Shown here piece by piece: positions 1-7,636 of a DNA stretch of 64,000 bases. The first letter of the stretch is position 1. Each line of letters begins with the position of its first letter. Both the position numbers and the translations under genes were made by a program. The stretch is from contig NZ_JADEXS020000002.1 in assembly GCF_015207005.2 (NCBI RefSeq), positions 62,001-126,000 of the forward strand, given 5' to 3'. The notes beneath the pieces were generated by a model. The model ran no database searches. It had not been told where the DNA came from and saw only the letters and a list, made by a program, of their open reading frames with translations. Origin of the DNA: Desmonostoc muscorum LEGE 12446. Lineage in GTDB: Bacteria; Cyanobacteriota; Cyanobacteriia; Cyanobacteriales; Nostocaceae.

Positions 1-377
1 TATCTGCTACCAACAAGGTAAATCAACTAGAACCATTTATTTTTGAGCAATGCAAAGTTCAAATTGTCATCACTTTACTACCTACACAACAAACAGGAGA
101 TAGACCTGTAATGATTGCTGCTAGCAGTCACGGTGATTTCCCTGTAGTTACCATGCTCAATCAAGAAGAACTCGGTGATTTTCCTCCTGCAATTGTTCAA
201 CTATTGGACGAACTGAAAGCCGATTTTCCTAATCGCCAAATTCGCCGGAATATAGCCCAGACTAAAGCTGTCAAAACCAATAAACTGCCCACTGCCCAGA
301 CTCCAATTCGCACTGAAAGTGCTAGCTCAGATACTACTAAACCAGCCAGTAATACTACGCAAATTTCACTGTTTTAA
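1..377 (+). CDS. PRTRC system protein E-like, C-terminal part (gene enters from the left edge)
   Basis: The reading frame is open from base 3 to the stop at 377, so the gene begins outside the window and only about 124 residues are visible. The first ATG in frame (111) is internal and unlikely to be the start, because the residues before it (ending ITLLPTQQTGDRPV) read as good coding sequence. This beta-strand-rich part, followed by an LDEL-type helix, fits the small plasmid-borne PRTRC E family. The tail is low-complexity Thr/Ser/Lys-rich and ends in ISLF. Its place directly ahead of C-, F-, B-, A- and ThiF-like genes is the strongest argument for the name. The molecular role of PRTRC E is unknown. 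A ParB-type member would be expected upstream, outside the window. Confidence 0.55.
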   Translation, partial: SATNKVNQLEPFIFEQCKVQIVITLLPTQQTGDRPVMIAASSHGDFPVVTMLNQEELGDFPPAIVQLLDELKADFPNRQIRRNIAQTKAVKTNKLPTAQTPIRTESASSDTTKPASNTTQISLF

Positions 378-382
378 ATGCC

Positions 383-820
383 ATGACTACTACAAATAGT
401 AACAAATTACTTGTTATCTACGAAGGTCAACAACACTGGATTCCAGAAGCGATCGCCATTAATGACCAATTACTACGGGATGCCTTTACTCCTCTTTGTG
501 CTGAACTAGCAAACGCAGACATTGAGCGGAAACCAGGAGAACCCATTCATATCATCAAGAAGCCCGGTAAAAAAGGTACTTCTCCTCTAGATTGCCTGAT
601 AGTGGCTCCTGAAGAAATCAACCCCGCAGTCCAAATGTGCTACCAAATGCGTCAACGTCAGGTCATCACTGGAATTGACTGGCAAAATGCAGCACAGCTA
701 TCAGCCCAGATTGAAGAGGCGATCGGAGATGGAACAGAATTTTCTGAGTCACTCAACCAAACCATAAAATCCCTAATAGCCTGCACTCCCACATCTAGCG
801 TTATCCCTGAAGGTTTTTGA
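383..820 (+). CDS. PRTRC system protein C-like, with C-terminal extension
   Basis: This 145-residue protein starts 5 bp after the preceding stop, so it is probably co-transcribed. The first 70 residues match the layout of the short PRTRC C family: a beta-strand start (LLVIYEGQQ), a helix INDQLLRDAFTPLCAELANADI, then strands ending in GKKGT. The family is usually about 70-75 residues; here a second half of similar length follows and ends VIPEGF. I cannot assign that half. PRTRC C has been considered a possible ubiquitin-like (beta-grasp) protein; no terminal Gly-Gly is seen here, so that remains conjecture. Identification rests on pattern and cassette position. Confidence 0.5.
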   Translation: MTTTNSNKLLVIYEGQQHWIPEAIAINDQLLRDAFTPLCAELANADIERKPGEPIHIIKKPGKKGTSPLDCLIVAPEEINPAVQMCYQMRQRQVITGIDWQNAAQLSAQIEEAIGDGTEFSESLNQTIKSLIACTPTSSVIPEGF

Positions 821-967
821 ATGCTGACAAAAGGAGTTGGAAATTGATTTGAGGGGTAAATTATTGTCCAAATTACAGCAGTTTGCATTTCGACTGAAGT
901 AGACCCCACACCTTACCTGCATCTCTTCTTTAATTCCAACCCCCATAATAACGAGTTGCACTAAAAT

Positions 968-1792
968 ATGTCTCACCTCGTACCCCTCAGTATGGCAGAG
1001 GCAATTTACAGCCTTAGCCAGTGCCAATTTACCTTCAATACCACAGAATCATTCGATTATCTGGAAACCCAACTCAACATTTACTCCTTACTAGCACTGT
1101 ATCAGCAATACTTCCCTACCGAATGGAAAGCCAGCCAAGCCACTATTTACCCACCTACAGATGTAAATTGCCATAGTCCCAGAGAACTAGAATTCATTGT
1201 ACTGATTTACACTCATCTATTTCCGTTATCTCACTGGACTGTAGAAACAGCCTACGAACAAAGATTGCATAGCATTCCTATTACCCCAATGGGTATTGAC
1301 TGGACAATGGATGGAGAAATTGAACATCTCAAAGATGGTTGGCAACTACTTTTACCCTTTAGCCATGACAGTCGCCGTTGGCTTGATGAAATACACCCAG
1401 AAGGTAGCGATTGGTTTGATAGTGAATTTGCAATTTACGAAATTACGTACAGTAACATCGATCACCCAGACAAAATTGACCACAAAAAACTGAAACGGCA
1501 GTGTCATCACTTAGATAATCCTTTAAAGTTTCTGCCTTTAACTTTAAAGCTGCTAGACCATGAAACTAAAAACCTTTGGTTGGATGAGTACGCAGACGAT
1601 TATTACTACCAACCTGACCACACCTTTTTACCTTGGTCAAAAGCATCTATTGATTTACTGACCAGGAAATGGCAGCAAGCAAACCGAATGCTGAACTGTG
1701 CAGCCAACTTAATTGATTGGCTAGAAGCAGACTTAAAACCTCATGCTCAAATCCTACTAAAACTATGGAAACAAGCATTGAAACCACGTTAA
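968..1792 (+). CDS. PRTRC system protein F-like
   Basis: This protein has 274 residues and lies between the C-like and B-like genes, which is where PRTRC F sits in the cassette. It is a soluble mixed alpha/beta protein with no signal peptide or membrane segment. Trp- and His-rich stretches occur in the middle and a DNPLKFLPLTLKLLDHET segment lies near residues 185-202. No catalytic motif is evident. A 147-bp gap separates it from the gene before, and its end overlaps the start of the next gene by 28 bp, which suggests translational coupling. The function of PRTRC F is unknown. The name is inferred mainly from synteny. Confidence 0.5.
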   Translation: MSHLVPLSMAEAIYSLSQCQFTFNTTESFDYLETQLNIYSLLALYQQYFPTEWKASQATIYPPTDVNCHSPRELEFIVLIYTHLFPLSHWTVETAYEQRLHSIPITPMGIDWTMDGEIEHLKDGWQLLLPFSHDSRRWLDEIHPEGSDWFDSEFAIYEITYSNIDHPDKIDHKKLKRQCHHLDNPLKFLPLTLKLLDHETKNLWLDEYADDYYYQPDHTFLPWSKASIDLLTRKWQQANRMLNCAANLIDWLEADLKPHAQILLKLWKQALKPR

Positions 1793-2523
1793 TCGACGTT
1801 ACATCGACACCAATTCTATCCAGCGAAATTCTACGAGCAATTTTGGCAGACCCTCCCCGGAAATCTCCAGTAATTCAAGCAGAATTGCTGTTTTTGGATG
1901 GTATTTACATCTTCCATCACCTAGACAAAGAAATTGCCGATGCTCATATTTACAAATGTATCTCACCGGCAGCCCTGAGAATTGCTTTTAGCAACGAACC
2001 AATTGATACTGGTTGGATGGAACCAGGAATTGTGCGCTGGGGTACGGGCAGTACAGACACATATTTGGTAAAATTTATCCCACCAGCCACTTATACAATT
2101 AACTGCGATGAACTTGGATCTTTAACCGTTCCGCTACCTGCAATGGTATTTGTGGGCAAGGGATTAAAGTATTGGGTTTGGGCAATTCAAGAACAGGAGT
2201 TTACTCCTCAAGCAGAAGCTTTTCATGTGCCACTACCCAATGTCTACAGTTCTGGACAGGTTTGCTGGGGAGTGAACGAACCACCTGCTGCTAATGGTCT
2301 ATCAATTAACCATGCTTGGAATTTGTTTATTTCCAGTATTTTCACCAACCATCTAACAATAAGTAAATCACAAAAATACCGCAAGGATGTTCGCCAGCAA
2401 CTTCTAAAACTGCACAAAAGATGTAGACGTTCAACCTATCCTGTATCTGACCTTGTGCCTATCGGCAATCAGAAAAGTGTCGCTATGCTTGTACAGGAAA
2501 TCCTTGATGAACCCATTGCTTGA
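1765..2523 (+). CDS. PRTRC system protein B (E2-like fold candidate)
   Basis: I chose the ATG at 1765 (METSIETTLID) because it lies inside the end of the previous gene, as expected for coupled genes; an in-frame ATG at 1717 would overlap much more. The protein has 252 residues. Residues 130-170 hold LPAMVFVGKGLKYWVWAI and then LPNVYSSGQVCWG. The latter resembles the HPN...G.ICL active-site signature of ubiquitin-conjugating (E2) enzymes, with Cys167 in the catalytic place. PRTRC B families carry this motif, and E2-type folds have been proposed for proteins found with ThiF and JAB genes. Together with the neighbouring E1-like and JAMM genes this suggests a plasmid-borne ubiquitin-like conjugation pathway; that role is inference. 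Confidence 0.75.
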   Translation: METSIETTLIDVTSTPILSSEILRAILADPPRKSPVIQAELLFLDGIYIFHHLDKEIADAHIYKCISPAALRIAFSNEPIDTGWMEPGIVRWGTGSTDTYLVKFIPPATYTINCDELGSLTVPLPAMVFVGKGLKYWVWAIQEQEFTPQAEAFHVPLPNVYSSGQVCWGVNEPPAANGLSINHAWNLFISSIFTNHLTISKSQKYRKDVRQQLLKLHKRCRRSTYPVSDLVPIGNQKSVAMLVQEILDEPIA

Positions 2524-2862
2524 AAGTATTATTGGCTACAAAATTGTCACAACCTCATCTCTGCCAACACACACCAGCAGTGGACTAGAGTACCTTTATG
2601 CCGGAAATGGCATCTTTGCTAGAGCCATTCGTCCTGGCATAGAGGTATTAATGCCTATTTGCTTGTGTTCCCAAACTATCAAAGGGCTACCTCACCTAAC
2701 ACCTTATCTCAAAGTCACTCCCTTAATTCCCAAACCGCTACTACTGGAAATGTGGCGGTCGAGTTATCAAGCTGGCAATCAATTTCATGAAATTCTCTTT
2801 CATCTCCACTGTACTGATGCAGGCTGGGATTTACAAGTCCCAGAACAAATTCAAACTCCAAC
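2507..2862 (+). pseudogene. PRTRC system protein A, N-terminal half (gene interrupted by ISKra4 copy 1)
   Basis: The frame begins at ATG 2507 (MNPLLESIIGYK), overlapping the end of the B gene by 17 bp, and reads through EQIQTPT up to the insertion point at 2862. The open frame then runs about 70 bp into the insertion sequence and stops at 2935. This N-terminal domain (about 118 residues, no recognised catalytic motif) is the family-specific part of PRTRC A. The peptidase half lies at 4811-5154. Deleting the element with one copy of its 8-bp target duplication joins the halves in frame, so this is a recent disruption, not a different gene. A truncated product could still be made. Confidence 0.8.
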
Positions 2863-3077
2863 GGGAGCAATGCGATTTTGTGAGATGACCCCACCTGGAG
2901 AGCGATCGCTAATAAACTCTTACGTATATATTTAGTATTTTATACAAAAGTTGCAGCAATATTGCTTAGAAGATACAACCTGCTACCAAAAACAAAGTTT
3001 CTGTACATTGTTGCTACTAGAAAAAAAGGTAAAATTTCCTTTCAGGAATAGTTTTGAAATAGGAAGTATCTACCTTT

Positions 3078-4538
3078 ATGAAAAAAAATATATCTGCAAA
3101 TTTAAATTTTGCCGATTCATTATCAGATTTTCAAAAGGATGTGACTAACCTTTTAGATTTGAAAAATATCGAGGAGTGGTCTGGAAAAATAGTTAAAGAA
3201 AGAGAAGAAAAAATTAGACAGGCTGCCTTAGTTTTAGCGGGTCAATGTATCGCCATATTATTGCATAAGCTTTCTCAATCAGAGTCGGCTCATCAAACAG
3301 CAATTAATCAAACCAAAGGATGGTGGCATACCGACACACAAAGACACGGTTATACGAAGAGGGAAATATTAACAGTAGGTAATGTTGTAGTAAATCTTAA
3401 ATTACCATACGTTGTTCAAAAAAGAGAAAAGAAAGCGAAGAATAAATCTACTAATGTTGGATTCTGCCCCTTGCTAAAATGGTTAGGAATGTCAGAAGGC
3501 TTGACCCCATTAGTTTGGTCAGATATTACAAAATATGGTGCCATAGCTAGTTCTTTTGAAGCCGCACATACAATCCTGGGTGATTGGGGAATTAATATTA
3601 GTCTTAAACGAATTGAACGATTGACATATAAATTTGGTCAAATCAGCATTGATTTACGTCAAACTAAAATATCTAACTTGCAACAAGGTAAATTACCTGG
3701 TGGGAATATACTTAAAGACCAGAGAGTTGTGATTGCTGTAGATGGTGGCAGGAGTAGAATTAGGATTAATAAAAAAGGTAGAAAAAATCTCAAAACAAAC
3801 AAGCACGGCTTTACAGGGGAATGGGTTGAGCCAAAATTATTAACAATTTATGTGGTTGATGAACAGGGTAAAAAAGTTAAAAATGGCGAAATAAACATTG
3901 TAAATGATGGCACTTATGAAGACTATAAAGGCTTTTTGCCAATTTTAGAAATGCATCTGATTAGTTTGGGAATTAGTCAAGCAAAACAAGTTTTATTAGT
4001 TGCTGACGGTGCTGAATGGATTTGGAAGCATATTCCCCCTCTTTTAAAGAAATTGAAATCTCCCGATGCGACTTATCAATTATTTGATTTTTACCATGTT
4101 ACTGAACGGCTACAGAAATTTGCTGATGTAGCGTTTAGTGATGATAAGGAGCGGAATAATTGGTTTAAAAAAGCACGGAGAACTTTAAAAAAAAGTAATG
4201 CCATGACCATAATTAGGCAGATGGATGAATTTATATCTGAAGCTACGGGAGAGCGTTGTAAAACTATGGTCACACAGAGAAATTACCTTTTACGTGCCTA
4301 TCGTGAAAGGCGTTTAAATTACGCTAAGATACTAGACCAAAAACTACCAATAGGTAGTGGAGCAATTGAGAGTTTAATTCGTCAAGTTGTCAACTTAAGA
4401 ATCAAGGGTAACAGTAAATTTTGGTTGAAAGAAAATGCAGAAATTATCTTACATCTGCGTTGTCAATGGATGGCTGGAAGTTGGGATAATTTTTGTGGTT
4501 CTATCTTTAATTCTTTTATCAAACCCCAAGCTGCTTGA
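3078..4538 (+). CDS. ISKra4-family transposase (copy 1)
   Basis: This 486-residue transposase carries out cut-and-paste or copy transposition of its element. A DDE triad can be read: Asp222 in VIAVDGGRSRIR, Asp310 in LLVADGAEWIWKH and Glu431 in GSGAIESLIRQVVNLR. The QLFDFYHVTERL segment between the second Asp and the Glu is typical of ISKra4 and related cyanobacterial elements. The N-terminal third (residues 1-150) is helical with a basic stretch, probably DNA-binding. A run of eight A bases near 4187-4194 is in frame here; the other copy has seven and is broken. The start is ATG 3078 and no second ORF is needed. It looks functional. Confidence 0.85.
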   Translation: MKKNISANLNFADSLSDFQKDVTNLLDLKNIEEWSGKIVKEREEKIRQAALVLAGQCIAILLHKLSQSESAHQTAINQTKGWWHTDTQRHGYTKREILTVGNVVVNLKLPYVVQKREKKAKNKSTNVGFCPLLKWLGMSEGLTPLVWSDITKYGAIASSFEAAHTILGDWGINISLKRIERLTYKFGQISIDLRQTKISNLQQGKLPGGNILKDQRVVIAVDGGRSRIRINKKGRKNLKTNKHGFTGEWVEPKLLTIYVVDEQGKKVKNGEINIVNDGTYEDYKGFLPILEMHLISLGISQAKQVLLVADGAEWIWKHIPPLLKKLKSPDATYQLFDFYHVTERLQKFADVAFSDDKERNNWFKKARRTLKKSNAMTIIRQMDEFISEATGERCKTMVTQRNYLLRAYRERRLNYAKILDQKLPIGSGAIESLIRQVVNLRIKGNSKFWLKENAEIILHLRCQWMAGSWDNFCGSIFNSFIKPQAA

Positions 4539-4697
4539 TAAATTTTATACTTTAATCTTGCCTTTAATTTACTTTTTGACATAATTCATACTAAGTATGA
4601 AAGGCTGATTGCAGATATTTTTATAAAAAATCGTCAAATGACTTGCTATTAATCTTTTTGAGATATTTCATCAAGATGAATTTTTGTGCAAACCAGT

Positions 4698-4717
4698 ATT
4701 TTATTTGCAAATAAAAT
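4698..4717. repeat. 20-bp perfect palindrome in the ISKra4 right end
   Basis: The sequence reads ATTTTATTTG and then its exact reverse complement. It lies between the transposase stop and the right terminal repeat. The same palindrome is present in the inverted second copy. It could be a subterminal transposase site or a cruciform; nothing more can be said from sequence. Confidence 0.6.
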
Positions 4718-4810
4718 CACCTTGTACCTAAATATAATTTTTAGCGATGGCTACGCCCGCCGCAGGCATCGCTTGTTTTTGACCAGACCTCACAAAATCG
4801 CATTGCTCCC

Positions 4811-5154
4811 ACTCCAACTAGCTGCCAGCCAACTCATTCTGGCAGTGACTCTTCCCACCAGAAAGCGGCTGTAGACATCCATTCCCACGGTTCCTTACCT
4901 GCCTTTTTCTCTACCACCGATAATGCTGACGAATCTGGCTTTCGCATTTATGGAGTACTAGGTAGAGTTAATACACTGAAACCAGAGATTAAAATCCGGG
5001 TTGGACTGTTTCGCCACTGTTGGGATGTACCTGCTACAGCAGTGTTTGACATTGACCGAGACTTTTTTATGGTTGATGTCTCACTTTCATCTGGCTGTAA
5101 ATTTTACAGTACCGATGTACCACCTGTAAATCTGATGGAAAAGCTATGGAGGTA
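4811..5154 (+). pseudogene. PRTRC system protein A, C-terminal JAMM/MPN+ half (separated by ISKra4 copy 1)
   Basis: Reading from the right target duplication gives a continuous frame to the stop at 5152-5154 with no start of its own. It contains DIHSHGSLPAFFSTTDNADE, the JAMM zinc-protease signature H-x-H followed by S and D at the proper distance (Ser-7-x-Asp type). JAMM peptidases remove ubiquitin or ubiquitin-like tails, or process sulfur-carrier precursors. In PRTRC cassettes this domain is fused behind the N-terminal part seen at 2507-2862. The frame matches that half exactly once the element and one 8-bp duplication are removed. The end overlaps the ThiF start. Without excision this catalytic half probably is not translated. 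Confidence 0.85.
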
Positions 5155-6072
5155 AATTTCAATTTAGCAAATGTCTGTTCCCTCACCAATACCTGTATCA
5201 ACTTAACCAACCGTACTATGGAGCTAAATCTTGATTTGGCAAATGCTTCTCCTGTCGTGACTGTCAACTACTCGAAGATAGAACTGTGGCTAGTTGGGTG
5301 CGGCGGTACTGGTTCTTGGCTGGCTCCTTCTTTGGTTCGGTTAGGCAGAGTTCTTTCTCAGCAAGGTAAACAGGTGAAACTCTACTTTGTTGACCCGGAT
5401 CATGTTGAGTCAGCTAACGTTTTACGCCAGTGCTTCTGTGATGCAGAAATCGGACTCAACAAAGCCAAAACGTTGGCGCTGCGCTACTCCCTGGCTTGGA
5501 AGATGGAAGTTACAGCGATCGCTCAACCTTTCCAAGCCGAATGGATTCTCCCCAGTTACAATACGCTGATTGTTGTCACTGCTTGCGTAGATAATGCCAA
5601 AGCTAGAGAGTCAATTACCCAAGTACTTCAGCACAACACTCACCGCCCTGCGCCTCACATTTGGCATTTGGATTGCGGTAACTCCAAGCGTAGTGGTCAA
5701 GTACTATTAGGTTCTCATCTGTCTACTAACCCCAACGACTATGATTTTGAAGCTTTAGGCTGCTTTCGCTTACCTGCGCCAACTATACAGCAACCCGATC
5801 TACTGGTTTCACAACCAGAAGAGTTGGCAGACAACAACTTGTCCTGTGAACAAATGGCCTTGCTCAATAGCCAGTCCTTGAGTATTAACCAGCGAGTTGC
5901 TGCGGAAGCATTTGATTATTTGCTGCAATTGACGACGGGGAAACTACGACGATTTGCTACTTATTTCGACTTAGAGAGTGGTAGCGGAAAATCCCTGTAT
6001 ACAACGCAAGTCAGTATTATGCAGGCAATTCTCCTGAGTCACTCCTGTGCGACGCCGATAGGGAAGCGGTAG
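5146..6072 (+). CDS. PRTRC system ThiF-family (E1-like) protein
   Basis: Up to 308 residues. The nucleotide-binding loop GCGGTGSW is at residues 51-58, after a hydrophobic strand (ELWLV), and is followed by a DPDHVESANVLRQ segment with the Asp and Arg/Gln used for ATP in E1/ThiF/MoeB enzymes. Candidate catalytic cysteines occur in VVTACVDNAKARE and HLDCGNSK. Such enzymes adenylate the C-terminus of ubiquitin-like or sulfur-carrier proteins. Two starts are possible: ATG 5146 overlaps the end of the JAMM gene by 9 bp, and ATG 5218 begins a near-copy of the first start region. The C-terminus (CATPIGKR) comes from a dispersed repeat. It is the last PRTRC gene. Confidence 0.88.
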   Translation: MEVNFNLANVCSLTNTCINLTNRTMELNLDLANASPVVTVNYSKIELWLVGCGGTGSWLAPSLVRLGRVLSQQGKQVKLYFVDPDHVESANVLRQCFCDAEIGLNKAKTLALRYSLAWKMEVTAIAQPFQAEWILPSYNTLIVVTACVDNAKARESITQVLQHNTHRPAPHIWHLDCGNSKRSGQVLLGSHLSTNPNDYDFEALGCFRLPAPTIQQPDLLVSQPEELADNNLSCEQMALLNSQSLSINQRVAAEAFDYLLQLTTGKLRRFATYFDLESGSGKSLYTTQVSIMQAILLSHSCATPIGKR

Positions 6073-6113
6073 CGAGTCATCGAGCGTCATAGCCCGTCGT
6101 AGACATCGCTCCC
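6045..6113 (+). repeat. Small dispersed GC-rich repeat of Nostoc type
   Basis: A block with alternating GCG/CGC-rich words (GTGCGACGCCGATAGGGAAG, then GTCGTAGACATCGCTCC) sits at the end of the ThiF gene and supplies its last codons. Similar blocks occur at 4743, 10430, 21165, 29056, 32971, 38727 and 58133. These are typical of heterocystous cyanobacterial genomes. It is not a terminator with a U-tract. Confidence 0.5.
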
Positions 6114-6162
6114 CTCTCAAGTTAACAACCAAGCGCTGTACAGTTGCTTCTGTACAGTGACT

Positions 6163-6885
6163 TCAATTGAGCAAACCAGCCCGCAACGCTAATACAGCTG
6201 CTTGGGTGCGATCGCTTGCACAAAGCTTGTTCAAAACCCCACGCACATATACTTTTACACTTCCCAAGCTGAGATAGAGTTTCTGGGCAATCTCGTTATT
6301 GCTATAGCCTTGGACAATTAACTCCAAGACTTCCAATTCTCGATTTGTCAGTGGATCTGCTTGTAGAATGCTTGCTTGCTCTGGGTCAATTGCAGAGATC
6401 GTCACCGTCTGAGTAGCATTCGGTTTTACCGTCGCCGCCGCTCCTTGACGAGTATGCTTGAGAACAATACGAGCGATCGCTGGATCAATCCAAGACTGAC
6501 CTTCATGGGTGATATGCAGCGCTTCCAGCAACAACTCGAACTTAATTGTCTTCACACAATAAGAGTCTGCCCCGGCTGCAAACGCTGCCAGTACCATCTG
6601 CTCTTTGGCAAAGGAAGTGAGCATCATTACTTTAGTCTGTGCTGCTGTTTCCGACACTAGAGATTCCCGAAACTGCTGCACCAGCCATATTCCGTCTCTA
6701 TCCGGCAAGCCAATATCAACGATCGCTATGTCTGGTTTTGTACTTTGGAGCAGTTTCAACCCATTGGACGCTGTAGCTTCATCACCTACGACTTGAATAC
6801 CTTCTTGCTCATTGAGAGAACTACGCATTCCAATGCGCGTTAAGCTATGGTCTTCAATAATTGCTACTCGAATATCTACCATCAT
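6163..6885 (-). CDS. LuxR/NarL-type response regulator
   Basis: This 240-residue protein has an N-terminal receiver domain (residues 5-125) with the acidic pair ED at 11-12 and the phospho-acceptor Asp57 in AIVDIGLPDRDG. A C-terminal LuxR-type helix-turn-helix follows (LTNRELEVLELIVQGYSNNE and a SVKVYVRGVLNKL recognition helix). It should be a DNA-binding transcription factor activated by a histidine kinase. It is transcribed away from the REC-kinase gene at 7637, and the shared 750-bp gap may hold both promoters. Pairing with that kinase is plausible but not shown. An in-frame Met at position 2 is an alternative start. Confidence 0.88.
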   Translation of the reverse strand: MMVDIRVAIIEDHSLTRIGMRSSLNEQEGIQVVGDEATASNGLKLLQSTKPDIAIVDIGLPDRDGIWLVQQFRESLVSETAAQTKVMMLTSFAKEQMVLAAFAAGADSYCVKTIKFELLLEALHITHEGQSWIDPAIARIVLKHTRQGAAATVKPNATQTVTISAIDPEQASILQADPLTNRELEVLELIVQGYSNNEIAQKLYLSLGSVKVYVRGVLNKLCASDRTQAAVLALRAGLLN

Positions 6886-7636
6886 TTACCTCAGCAGCTT
6901 GGTAACTATACTTTTTTAACTGTCGAATATGGTTTTAAGGAAAGGATTACTCCATTGGACGAAAAATTTTAGCTATTCAGCCAAAATGTGGCTATTGAGA
7001 TGCAAAGCGGCATTTCAATGTTATTAAACCTCATCCAGGTTGAAACCAGTAGTTTTTACAGTATTGGTTGAAAAGTTCATATATCAAGGGCTACATATAT
7101 CAACTAGCTGTTGAAAAAGCTCCGGTGTTCAAAATGGACATCGTTTAATCTGAAAATTCTCTGAAAAAATCTTCCTAAAGTATAAAAAAATATAAAAGTA
7201 CTGAAGTTAAACTGAAACCAATACAGTTTATTCTGACTTGTATCCACATCACACTTATAGGAGGATGTAGCTTATTTCTAACCGAGAACCCTGGCTCTTA
7301 CACATAACATAGCCAGATTAACAATTCGTAATTACGAATTAGTAATTACGTTATGGATGTAAAACTAGACCCCAACCATAGGGTTGTGACCTGTAAAAAT
7401 GGGAGACTATAAGCAGTTTATTAATTACAAATTACGTACCTTGTTTCTCGCTGGAGGCGAGTATTACGAATTAGTAATTATGTTGAACAATGTCTTAATT
7501 TTTAGAAAATTTTGATGAATGTTAATCGCCACGTAGTGGTTAGCATGGCGCTTTAAATTACACTTTCCCCAACGAAATTCAGCTTGACTACTCTATTTCT
7601 CTACTCGGAAGGGATTAGGTTTATTAAAGGCGTTTT
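6886..7636. other. Divergent intergenic region between response regulator and kinase genes
   Basis: I see no gene in these 750 bp. They are AT-rich and hold a perfect 18-bp palindrome (7323-7340) and an 18-bp direct repeat (7331-7348 and 7463-7480). Both flanking genes read outward, so promoters for both must lie here, but no convincing -35/-10 pair stands out. Confidence 0.5.
7323..7480. repeat. Palindrome and spaced direct repeats (AATTCGTAATT type)
   Basis: AATTCGTAATTACGAATT at 7323-7340 is a perfect palindrome. ATTACGAATTAGTAATTA occurs at 7331-7348 and again at 7463-7480. Such words recur in Nostoc intergenic DNA. They could be dispersed repeats or operator sites; the position in a divergent promoter region makes the second idea worth noting. 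Confidence 0.5.

Larger units (their letters stand above)
2863..4810 (+). mobile_element. ISKra4-family insertion sequence, copy 1 (1948 bp, intact transposase)
   Basis: Both ends are readable. A 22-bp perfect inverted repeat (begins GGGAGCAATGCG, ends TTTTGTGAG) lies at 2863-2884 and, inverted, at 4789-4810. The target duplication ACTCCAAC flanks it at 2855-2862 and 4811-4818. One transposase gene (3078-4538) fills most of the element. The right non-coding end holds a 20-bp perfect palindrome (4698-4717) and a cyanobacterial small dispersed repeat near 4743-4773. It sits in the PRTRC A gene. A second copy of equal length lies inverted at 29018-30965. The family call is from the transposase. 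Confidence 0.93.

Noticed and set aside
2951..3148. 65-residue frame ahead of the ISKra4 transposase, present in both copies
   Set aside because: It overlaps the real transposase start in another frame, has no known motif, and is identical in both copies only because the element is. Not supported as a gene.
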